Of a stretch of DNA of 7,952 nt, positions 1-5,791 are shown piece by piece (within the stretch, counting starts at the first letter, position 1; every line of letters begins with the position of its first letter). The translations under genes were made by a program, and so were the position numbers. The stretch comes from CAYURR01 sp964446745 (lineage in GTDB: Bacteria; Bacillota; Clostridia; Lachnospirales; WQUN01). The notes below the pieces were generated by a model, which saw only the letters and a program-made list of their open reading frames with translations, had not been told where the DNA came from and did not search any database. The stretch is from the NCBI GenBank assembly GCA_964446745.1, contig CAYURR010000138.1, positions 1 to 7,952 of the forward strand, read 5' to 3'.

Positions 1-4
1 AGTA

Positions 5-715
5 ATGAAGATGACATTTCCGGGTATGCGGCTTATAATGAAGATTACACAGATAGGGGTTTTGCTGCTCTGTGTACTGGTGACGGGCTGCTCGAGCAGG
101 CCTGTGAAGTCCTTAAAGGAGCAGAGCGCATATGAAAAGATACAAAAGCTGCTGATGAATATGGAGACCTACCAATGCGAAGCGAGCGTCGAATATAAGT
201 CTAATAAGGGCTCAAACACCTACGAGACTATCCAGAAGGTTAAAAGCTCGGGTTCGTATCGCGTAGAGGTCACGGCACCCGATGCGGTGGCCGGTAATGT
301 GACGATGTCGGACGGCAGCAAGATCTACCAGTTTAACAAGAAGATAAAGGGCAAGATCGCTATGACCACGGACGAAACCCAGGAACGCAGCGAGATATTC
401 CTGACCAATTTCATCCGAAACTACATAAAATCCCAAGAGGTTTCAATCACCGTAGCGAATATGGATAATCAAACCTGTACGGTGATGGAGGCGACGGTAC
501 CCGGGGATCATCCGTACATCAGCAGCGAAAAGCTGTGGGTGGATAACAAAACCTTAATGCCCGTGCGCCTCGTGATATATGACCAGCAGGGATCGGAGCG
601 GATATTGTGCACGTTCAAGAGCTTTTCGTATAATGTGCGGATAGATGATGCGGAATTTGTAATGGAAACGGAGACCCCAAAGACCGAGAATACAGAGAAG
701 AGCGAAAAGAAATAG
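5..715 (+). CDS. LolA-fold lipoprotein of the YdcC/GerS sporulation-germination type
   Basis: The protein begins with a lipoprotein signal peptide: a basic start, a hydrophobic run IGVLLLCVLV and the lipobox LVTGC (Cys29 from the first ATG), followed by SS, so it should be lipid-anchored on the outer face of the membrane. The remaining ~205 residues are a beta-rich, Lys/Glu-rich domain that looks like the LolA/LolB-like lipoproteins of Gram-positive spore formers, ending in a charged tail. Family identity rests on fold-like pattern plus position: it sits 9 bp upstream of alr, as ydcC does in Bacillus subtilis and gerS does next to alr2 in C. difficile. GerS is known there to be needed for cortex hydrolysis during germination; whether this protein does the same is inference. 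The start is uncertain: ATGs at 5, 11, 26 and 38 all precede the signal peptide, the frame is open to the left edge, and none has a clear ribosome binding site. ATG 38 (225 aa, MKITQIG...) gives the most typical signal peptide. Confidence 0.75.
   Translation: MKMTFPGMRLIMKITQIGVLLLCVLVTGCSSRPVKSLKEQSAYEKIQKLLMNMETYQCEASVEYKSNKGSNTYETIQKVKSSGSYRVEVTAPDAVAGNVTMSDGSKIYQFNKKIKGKIAMTTDETQERSEIFLTNFIRNYIKSQEVSITVANMDNQTCTVMEATVPGDHPYISSEKLWVDNKTLMPVRLVIYDQQGSERILCTFKSFSYNVRIDDAEFVMETETPKTENTEKSEKK
11..39 (+). promoter_or_regulatory. Putative sigma-A promoter inside the start of the lipoprotein gene
   Basis: ATGACA at 11-16 matches five of six bases of TTGACA, followed by a 17-bp spacer and a perfect TATAAT at 34-39. 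Transcription would begin near position 46, downstream of every plausible lipoprotein start codon, so it could not make the full lipoprotein but could serve alr and mazF. The spacing and match are better than for the other promoter-like sequences here, but TATAAT arises easily in this ATA- and TAT-rich coding sequence, so chance is a real alternative. Confidence 0.35.
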
Positions 716-724
716 GGTGGAGAA

Positions 725-1864
725 ATGGAATACAAAAGAGTTTATGCGCAGATAGACCTTGATAATATTGCCAATAACATGTCGGCAGTCAGAAAGCATG
801 TAAAAAAAGATACGAAGGTCATGGCTGTTGTAAAAGCCAATGGCTACGGACATGGTGCGCTCGAGGTGTCAAAGACCGCGTTATATAACGGCGCGGACTA
901 TTTGGGCGTAGCAATATGCGAGGAAGGCATCTGGTTACGCGAAAACAATATACACGAACCGATACTGATACTCGGATACACGCCTGAGGCCCAGAATGGT
1001 CTGCTGGCCGAATACGGGCTCATACAGACGGTCTTTTCAGAACAGAGCGCGCAAGCCGTTTCCAGGGCTGCGGTCAAGCATAAAAAGCGTGTTGCGGTAC
1101 ATATCAAGATCGATACAGGCATGAGCAGGTTAGGATTCTTGCCTGATCATGATTCCGTGGATGCGATATTCCGGATAGCAACGTTACCAAATATCGATGT
1201 CGAGGGTATATATAGTCATTTCGCGACCTCATCGTCTGAAGAGGCGACACGAGTGCAGTTTAACGCATTTACGGGTCTATTGGAGATGCTCAAGCAGCGT
1301 GGCATCGATCCGCCGTTGAAGCATGTCTCGAACAGTGGTGCGATAATAACGTATCCGGATATGCATATGGACATGGTGCGAGCGGGTATACTGTTATATG
1401 GATTGCAACCGCATGACGGTGCTAATGAAATAGGGCTAAAGCCCGCCATGAGCCTAAAGACCCAAATCAGTCTGATAAAAACACTGCCCGCGGGGGTAGG
1501 GGTCGGATACGGATCCACATATCACACGAGCCGCGAAACACAGGTGGCCACCGTGCCTGTAGGCTATGCGGATGGCTATTCACGGGATATGGCGAATAGG
1601 GGTCGCGTGCTCGTACATGGCGAATATGCACATGTAATCGGTGCGGTTTGCATGGATCAGTTTATGATCGATGTAACGGGCATAGGCGGGGTAAAGCCCG
1701 GTGATCCCGTGACGCTGTTCGGCACGGATGGGGAGCGGAGTATATCCGTAGACGAGCTGGCTGGGATACAGAACACAATCAATTATGAGATAGTATGCGG
1801 CATAGGTAAGCGGGTTCCGAGGGTATATGTAAAGAACGGCACAGTGATTAAGATAGAGGAATAA
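725..1864 (+). CDS. alr: Alanine racemase (PLP-dependent)
   Basis: Interconverts L- and D-alanine in the cytoplasm, supplying D-Ala for peptidoglycan (and teichoic acid alanylation where present). The 379-aa length is normal for the family. The N-terminal TIM barrel carries the PLP-binding motif AVVKANGYGHG with Lys37 as the Schiff-base lysine, Arg135 in DTGMSRLGF, SHFA at 164-167 and Arg219 in DMVRAGILLYG. The C-terminal beta domain has the second catalytic base Tyr262 in GVGYGSTY, then GYADGYSR, Met310 in VCMDQFMIDV and Tyr354 in INYEI. These correspond to Lys39, Arg136, Arg219, Tyr265, Met312 and Tyr354 of the Geobacillus enzyme, so it looks fully active. It starts at ATG 725 behind GGTGGAG, 9 bp after the lipoprotein stop, and is probably co-transcribed with it. 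In C. difficile the gerS-linked racemase (Alr2) acts in spores, so a spore role is possible here, but the sequence does not decide between that and a housekeeping role. Confidence 0.97.
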   Translation: MEYKRVYAQIDLDNIANNMSAVRKHVKKDTKVMAVVKANGYGHGALEVSKTALYNGADYLGVAICEEGIWLRENNIHEPILILGYTPEAQNGLLAEYGLIQTVFSEQSAQAVSRAAVKHKKRVAVHIKIDTGMSRLGFLPDHDSVDAIFRIATLPNIDVEGIYSHFATSSSEEATRVQFNAFTGLLEMLKQRGIDPPLKHVSNSGAIITYPDMHMDMVRAGILLYGLQPHDGANEIGLKPAMSLKTQISLIKTLPAGVGVGYGSTYHTSRETQVATVPVGYADGYSRDMANRGRVLVHGEYAHVIGAVCMDQFMIDVTGIGGVKPGDPVTLFGTDGERSISVDELAGIQNTINYEIVCGIGKRVPRVYVKNGTVIKIEE

Positions 1865-1967
1865 AACATTAGAGGAAAATGAACTGAACATAGGTATAAA
1901 CCGCCAACGTACCGGGCATAATACAACAGAGAATACAAATGGTCATATGTATATGCTTTTTACGGAC

Positions 1968-1972
1968 GGAGG
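1968..1972 (+). promoter_or_regulatory. Ribosome binding site fixing the mazF GTG start
   Basis: A perfect GGAGG lies 8 nt upstream of GTG 1981. It is inside the frame that would start at ATG 1939, which argues against that longer start. The neighbouring TTG codons at 1978 and 1984 have less favourable spacing (5 and 11 nt). Confidence 0.7.
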
Positions 1973-1980
1973 TATTGTTG

Positions 1981-2325
1981 GTGTTGGTAAGGAGAGGCGA
2001 TATATTTTATGCCGATCTAAGTCCGGTGATCGGCTCGGAGCAAGGCGGCGTGAGGCCTGTTCTGATAGTGCAAAACGACGTGGGAAACCGATACAGCCCG
2101 ACGGTGATATGCGCGGCGATAACCTCGCAGATAAATAAAGCCAAGCTGCCTACGCATATAGAGATAGACAGCTCGCAATACACGCTGGTCAAGGATTCGG
2201 TCATACTGCTCGAGCAGGTCAGGACTATAGACAAGAAGCGGCTCAAGGAAAAGATATGTCGGCTCGACGACGCGATGATGCAAAGGATCGACAAGGCATT
2301 GCTGATAAGCATGGGACTCATATAG
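1981..2325 (+). CDS. mazF: MazF/NdoA-family endoribonuclease toxin, GTG start
   Basis: Sequence-specific mRNA interferase of the PemK/MazF fold; the B. subtilis relative NdoA cuts at UACAU. The protein reads MLVRRGDIFYADLSPVIGSE, then QGGVRPVLIVQND, ICAAITSQ, KLPTHIEI, DSVILLEQVRTIDKKRL and ends ISMGLI, which follows NdoA nearly residue by residue as I recall it. The two active-site residues fall at Arg25 and Thr48, the same numbers as in NdoA, if translation begins at GTG 1981 (114 aa, against 116 in NdoA). An ATG at 1939 in the same frame would add 14 residues that have no family counterpart and would bury the GGAGG. It lies 116 bp after alr in the conserved alr-mazF order and ahead of a strong terminator. 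Unusually, no EndoAI/MazE antitoxin gene precedes it. The active-site residues are intact, so it is not an obviously dead toxin. Confidence 0.93.
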   Translation: MLVRRGDIFYADLSPVIGSEQGGVRPVLIVQNDVGNRYSPTVICAAITSQINKAKLPTHIEIDSSQYTLVKDSVILLEQVRTIDKKRLKEKICRLDDAMMQRIDKALLISMGLI

Positions 2326-2349
2326 TACATAGACGTAAGCATAACGCAT

Positions 2350-2408
2350 ATCGGTTCATGGAACGGTTGGAAATAACCTTTCTGTGAACCGATTATTTTA
2401 TGTTGTTT
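2350..2408 (+). terminator. Rho-independent terminator after mazF
   Basis: ATCGGTTCA (2350-2358) pairs perfectly with TGAACCGAT (2385-2393). The stem continues inward through two G-U pairs and GAA/TTC-like pairing, one C-T mismatch, then GGTT/AACC pairs up to a GAAA loop at 2370-2373 closed by a G-U pair. A T-rich tail (TTATTTTATGTTGTTT) follows. It ends the lipoprotein-alr-mazF transcript 24 nt past the mazF stop. Confidence 0.88.
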
Positions 2409-2431
2409 AATGCGAACACTTTTGTTATACT
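2403..2431 (+). promoter_or_regulatory. Extended -10 sigma-A promoter for the LCP operon
   Basis: TTGTTT at 2403-2408, a 17-bp spacer, and TATACT at 2426-2431 preceded by TG (2423-2424) form an extended -10 promoter. Transcription would start near 2438, giving a leader of about 44 nt before the LCP start. The -35 sits in the T-tract of the preceding terminator. It lies in the only non-coding gap of reasonable size upstream of five tightly packed genes. A start at ATG 2410 for the LCP gene would lie upstream of this transcription start. Confidence 0.55.
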
Positions 2432-2469
2432 TTCGACAGAAACTGCTCATAAAACGGCATATCATAAAC

Positions 2470-2477
2470 AGGAGAAG
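2470..2477 (+). promoter_or_regulatory. Ribosome binding site deciding the LCP start
   Basis: AGGAGAAG with 7 nt between AGGAG and ATG 2482. It selects this ATG over the in-frame ATG at 2410, which has no Shine-Dalgarno sequence. The same AGGAGAAGTG string precedes the CheB-like gene at 4741. Confidence 0.75.
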
Positions 2478-2481
2478 TGGT

Positions 2482-4071
2482 ATGAATAAACGGCTGATTA
2501 GAAAGTTTATAATGATAGTGGGATCGATGGTTGGGGCGTTTGCACTTGTACTGACCGTCGGGATGTTTTTCTATTTTAAAAACACGGAAGCAAGAGCGGA
2601 GCATCTGAAGGTAGAGGCAACAACAGAACCATCGAGTGCCATGGCTACATCGGAGCCGGATGAAGAGGGTCAAAACGATGCCGATACGCAATCGGAGGAC
2701 GAAGCGGAGCCTACTCCCGAACCGACACCTAAACCAAAAAACAGCACGGTATTTCTGATGGTCGGCATCGATGATGAGGCCAATCTGACGGATACGATAA
2801 TGCTAGGAAATTTTAATCACGACACATCGCGGATAGATATCATGAGTATCCCGCGGGATACGCGCATAAGCTTTTCGGAGGAACGCAAGGCCAAAATGCG
2901 TGAACTGGACCTGCACCCACCGGCCAATCAATCGATAAAGATCAATTCCGTTTACAGCTATGGGCGCAAGTATGGCTTGCCGCTGTTGTGCGAGGAAATC
3001 AATGACCTTCTGGGTGTAGAGATAGATTATTACTTCGGCGTAGATTTAAAGGCGTTTAAGGATATCGTAAACATGTTAGGCGGTGTGGATGTAATCGTGC
3101 CCAAGGGTGGCATGTATTATGAGGATCCGCATCAGAACCTGCGTATAAGTCTGCCCGAGGGACCTGTCCATCTGGACGGTAAGAAGGCCGAGCAGTTTGT
3201 GCGTTTCCGCGAGGGTTATGCAAACGGCGATCTCGGACGCGTTTCCGCACAGCAGGGATTTTTGAAGCAGATGCTCAAGCAGGTGTTGAACCGCCAGAAC
3301 ATCATGAGCAACCCTATCGGTATCGCCACGACCGTATTGACGAACATGCAGACCAATTTCGGCGTAGAGGATCTGCCGAAATATATAAAATATATAACAG
3401 CGATAAATCCGGACATGCTTGAATTTCATACATTGCCCGGTGAGGGTCAATATATAGGCAAGACATCATATTTCATCGTGGATGGCAAGGCGGCTGCTGA
3501 TATGATCAAGGAGCTGTTTTTCGCAGACGAATCCGGAGACGGAAGCGAAATGGCTGCGTCGGATACATCGACAGAATTGGACAAACCGACTGCAACTCCA
3601 AAAACCACGGCGACTGCAAAGCCAACGGCAACCACAAGGCCAACGGCAACCACAAGGCCAACGGCAACTGCAAAGCCTACAGCAACCACAAAGCCTACAG
3701 CAACTGCAAAGCCTACAGCTACCACGAAACCCACGGCTACCACAAAGCCGACTGCAACCGCTAAGGCCTCGGCTGCCTCATCCTCTAGCAAGAATCAACG
3801 TATACGCGTATTAAACGGCAGCAATGTCTCAGGCATAGCCGCGAGATACAGGGATGAGCTTGAGAAAGATGGATATACCGTTTTAGACGTGAGTACATAT
3901 ACCGGTACGCAGAAGGAAAAGACCCGTGTATACATAAGAGAAAAGGGCGGTAACAGCGAACAGGCCGCGAAGGACCTAATAGCGTATTTCAAGGAAGCCG
4001 AGGTAGTAGTGGACAAGAATATTGATTCCAACTACGACATAGTGATAATAACGGGGTTAAATGAGAAATGA
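2482..4071 (+). CDS. LytR-CpsA-Psr (LCP) family protein with LytR_C domain
   Basis: LCP enzymes attach undecaprenyl-pyrophosphate-linked glycopolymers (wall teichoic acid, capsule or other wall polysaccharide) to peptidoglycan outside the membrane. The 529-aa protein has a short cytoplasmic MNKRLIRK, one membrane anchor at about 9-32, an acidic and TPEPTPKPK-rich spacer to about 88, and an LCP domain from about 90 to 270: FLMVGIDD, LTDTIML (Asp104), SIPRDTRI (Arg125), INSVYSYG, GGVDV, LDGKKAEQFVRFR (Arg241, Arg243) and GDLGR (Asp250, Arg253). The motif commonly written GRxxRQ reads GRVSAQ (Ala256). A KPTAT repeat linker occupies 368-427. A LytR_C domain runs from about 438 to 526 (IRVLNGSNVSGIAARY, DGYTVLDV, DYDIVIITG-like end NYDIVIITG). 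The start is ATG 2482 because AGGAGAAG precedes it; ATG 2410 would add 24 basic residues and precede the likely transcription start. First gene of the operon; its TGA overlaps the traX-like ATG. Its specific polymer substrate cannot be told from sequence. Confidence 0.92.
   Translation: MNKRLIRKFIMIVGSMVGAFALVLTVGMFFYFKNTEARAEHLKVEATTEPSSAMATSEPDEEGQNDADTQSEDEAEPTPEPTPKPKNSTVFLMVGIDDEANLTDTIMLGNFNHDTSRIDIMSIPRDTRISFSEERKAKMRELDLHPPANQSIKINSVYSYGRKYGLPLLCEEINDLLGVEIDYYFGVDLKAFKDIVNMLGGVDVIVPKGGMYYEDPHQNLRISLPEGPVHLDGKKAEQFVRFREGYANGDLGRVSAQQGFLKQMLKQVLNRQNIMSNPIGIATTVLTNMQTNFGVEDLPKYIKYITAINPDMLEFHTLPGEGQYIGKTSYFIVDGKAAADMIKELFFADESGDGSEMAASDTSTELDKPTATPKTTATAKPTATTRPTATTRPTATAKPTATTKPTATAKPTATTKPTATTKPTATAKASAASSSSKNQRIRVLNGSNVSGIAARYRDELEKDGYTVLDVSTYTGTQKEKTRVYIREKGGNSEQAAKDLIAYFKEAEVVVDKNIDSNYDIVIITGLNEK
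3583..3762 (+). repeat. Ten-copy 18-bp in-frame tandem repeat (KPTATx linker)
   Basis: Ten consecutive 18-bp units encode KPTATP, KTTATA, then eight (K/R)PTAT(T/A) hexapeptides. The middle units are almost identical in DNA (for example AAGGCCAACGGCAACC and AAGCCTACAGCAAC copies), including third codon positions, which suggests recent duplication rather than selection on protein alone. The unit length is a multiple of three, so gain or loss of copies would change linker length without breaking the frame. It lies between the LCP and LytR_C domains. Confidence 0.95.
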
Positions 4072-4721
4072 CAGGATTCTGGCTCAAGATCATAGCACTT
4101 GTAACGATGATCATAGATCATACGGGCGTATTGATGGGGAATGTATTGATGATGCGTGCTATCGGGCGCATTGCGTTTCCGATTTATGCGTTTTTGGTCG
4201 CACAAGGCTGTCGCAAGACGCGTAATATAAAGAAGTACATGCTGCGTCTCGGGATATTTGCATTGATATCGGAGGTGCCGTTTGATCTTGTAGCCGGTCG
4301 CGCTCTGTTCGTGCTAAGCAAACAGAATATCTTCTGGACACTTTTATTGGGTGTGCTGACGATATATATCTTTGAGCGCGATATTAAGACATATATAAAA
4401 TACCCGCTCGCGGCGATATGCATTGCGGCGGGTGATTTGCTTTATACGGATTATGGTACAAAAGGCATTGTGTTAATCCTTGCGCTGTACTTCCTCGATA
4501 GTCGCGCGTTACAGCTGATGGTTATAGCTGTGTTTACAGCGGTGACTTATATTGGATTAAATATAAGCACATATATGTTGTTTGCCGGGTTCACTGCCCT
4601 GACATTGCCGATAATATGGTTTTATAACGGCGAGCGTGGATATAGGGATCCATACTATCTGTTTTATTGGGCTTATCCGGTGCATTTGCTTTTAGGGGCG
4701 CTGTTGGTGAGGCTATTGTAA
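4068..4721 (+). CDS. TraX family integral membrane protein (possible acetyltransferase)
   Basis: A 217-aa polytopic membrane protein with roughly seven to eight hydrophobic segments. It carries signatures I associate with the TraX family: IIDHTG at 15-20, GRIAFPIYAFLVAQG at 33-47, RLGIFALISEVPFDL at 60-74, Asn87 followed by a TLLLG helix, TDYGTKGI at 127-134, and the C-terminal YWAYPVHLLLG. TraX of the F plasmid is required for N-terminal acetylation of F-pilin; chromosomal members in Bacillota are widespread and mostly uncharacterised, so a membrane acyl-transfer role is inference. There is no conjugation gene nearby, so the name should not be read as a transfer function. Its ATG overlaps the LCP stop (ATGA) and the upstream Shine-Dalgarno is weak, so it is probably translationally coupled to the LCP gene. 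Pairing with an LCP enzyme and a deacetylase suggests an envelope glycan substrate. Confidence 0.85.
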   Translation: MTGFWLKIIALVTMIIDHTGVLMGNVLMMRAIGRIAFPIYAFLVAQGCRKTRNIKKYMLRLGIFALISEVPFDLVAGRALFVLSKQNIFWTLLLGVLTIYIFERDIKTYIKYPLAAICIAAGDLLYTDYGTKGIVLILALYFLDSRALQLMVIAVFTAVTYIGLNISTYMLFAGFTALTLPIIWFYNGERGYRDPYYLFYWAYPVHLLLGALLVRLL

Positions 4722-4754
4722 AAGGGAATTCGGGATAAATAGGAGAAGTGTTTT

Positions 4755-5780
4755 ATGCCAGAGGGGATCTGTATAATATTAGTTACCCGTGGTGTTGATC
4801 TGTTCGATGCCATAAAGAGGGAACTGCTTTATAAGGATAGCGTTGAAATGGTGCTGAGCGTACCGGACTTGACCGGGGCCGAAAAGAAGCTGTCGCCTGT
4901 GAGCAAAAATCTCGTCGTAGTTGATATCGACACGGTGGATATCGACGTGCGCCAATTACGCGCCTTTGCAAGTACGGGAAAGACCAAGCTCGTATCAACA
5001 TCCGTTTCGCCTGAAAAGGCAGCGGCGTTTTACAACGCCGGTATTAAAGGCTTTGCGCAGAGACCCGCCCTTGATAACAAGATAGCGGTGTCGTCGTTCG
5101 CGCGTCATCTGCTGACGCTATTAAACGCGGTCAAGAACCCGCATCCGGTCCTGAAACCCAAACCCGAGCAAAGTCCTTCGCAGCCGATTGTATATCCTGC
5201 GAGTGCATATGTATTCTCGTCCGTGCTGGCGATAGCCGCATCGACGGGCGGTACGGATGCGCTGGAAAAGGTACTTAGAGCTTTGCCCGCCAATATTCCG
5301 CCGACCGTGATCGTTCAACATATGCCGTCGGGGTTTACACGCATGTTCGCGGAGCGGCTGGACAGCATATGCGCGATGGAGATCAAGGAAGCAAAGGATG
5401 GCGACTGTTTGCGAAAAGGGCTTGTATTGCTCGCCCCCGCGGATTCGCATATGCGGATCACGCGAAAAGGGGAACGTTATGCGGTGGAGTGTTTTGTCGG
5501 GCAAAAGATGCACGGCGTGATGCCTGCAGCGGATGTGTTATTTGATAGCGTTGCGCAGCTGATGAGGGACAAGGCGGTCGGGGTGATCTTGACCGGCATG
5601 GGAGCGGACGGCGCGCAGGGGCTGCTACGCATGCGTAAAAACGGTGCACGTACGATAGGTCAAAACGAAGAGACTTGTATCGTATATGGGATGCCGAAAT
5701 TGGCGAAGAATGTGGGTGCGGTTGAATATGAACTGCCCCTGGATATGATAGCCGGGAAGATAATCGAACTGATAAAATAG
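4755..5780 (+). CDS. cheB: CheB-type protein-glutamate methylesterase with degenerate receiver
   Basis: CheB removes methyl groups from (and deamidates) chemoreceptor side chains in the cytoplasm. The 341-aa protein has the usual order: receiver-like domain ~4-125, a PKPEQSPSQP-type linker, catalytic domain ~153-340. The catalytic triad is complete: Ser163 in AIAASTGG, His189 in VIVQHMPSGFT and Asp285 in ILTGMGADG. Other catalytic-domain motifs are LAPADSHMRI, MPAADVLFDSVA and the C-terminal NEETCIVYGMP. The receiver half keeps an Asp at the phosphoacceptor position (Asp57, NLVVVDID), but the N-terminal acidic pair of normal receivers is replaced by VTR (10-12), and the conserved KP lysine is an arginine (Arg103 in AQRP). 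Mg-dependent phosphorylation therefore looks unlikely, and activity may be constitutive or controlled by another ligand. AGGAGAAG at 4741 supports ATG 4755. There is no other chemotaxis gene in view; its neighbours are envelope-type genes 33 nt upstream and 11 nt downstream. Confidence 0.92.
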   Translation: MPEGICIILVTRGVDLFDAIKRELLYKDSVEMVLSVPDLTGAEKKLSPVSKNLVVVDIDTVDIDVRQLRAFASTGKTKLVSTSVSPEKAAAFYNAGIKGFAQRPALDNKIAVSSFARHLLTLLNAVKNPHPVLKPKPEQSPSQPIVYPASAYVFSSVLAIAASTGGTDALEKVLRALPANIPPTVIVQHMPSGFTRMFAERLDSICAMEIKEAKDGDCLRKGLVLLAPADSHMRITRKGERYAVECFVGQKMHGVMPAADVLFDSVAQLMRDKAVGVILTGMGADGAQGLLRMRKNGARTIGQNEETCIVYGMPKLAKNVGAVEYELPLDMIAGKIIELIK

Positions 5781-5781
5781 T

Positions 5782-5787
5782 GGAGGT
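5782..5787 (+). promoter_or_regulatory. Ribosome binding site deciding the GNAT start
   Basis: GGAGGT is placed 4 nt before ATG 5792. It overlaps the beginning of a possible GTG-initiated frame at 5780, so initiation at that GTG is unlikely. Confidence 0.75.
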
Positions 5788-5791
5788 AAAT

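Noticed and set aside
605..634. TTGTGC-18 bp-TATAAT as an alr promoter at the end of the lipoprotein gene
   Set aside because: The -10 is perfect but comes from Tyr-Asn codons (TAT AAT), and the -35 matches only three of six bases. Too weak to annotate.
1947..2138. 63-codon + strand frame overlapping the mazF start, possible antitoxin
   Set aside because: It lies almost entirely inside mazF in another frame, its product has no ribbon-helix-helix or AbrB-like pattern, and its start lacks a suitably placed Shine-Dalgarno sequence.
2410..2481. Longer LCP start at ATG 2410
   Set aside because: It has no Shine-Dalgarno sequence, overlaps the probable promoter and lies upstream of the expected transcription start; ATG 2482 has AGGAGAAG in front.
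3447..3791. Minus-strand frame coding a hydrophobic AVAVGFVV-type repeat protein
   Set aside because: It is the antisense of the KPTAT tandem repeat; the valine/alanine run is a by-product of the repeat and no ribosome binding site is evident.
4068..4721. TraX-like gene as a sign of a conjugative element
   Set aside because: No relaxase, coupling protein, pilin or integrase is present, and chromosomal TraX-family genes are common in Bacillota.
5780..5791. GTG 5780 as the GNAT start
   Set aside because: It would place the strong GGAGGT inside the coding sequence and leave the start without a ribosome binding site.
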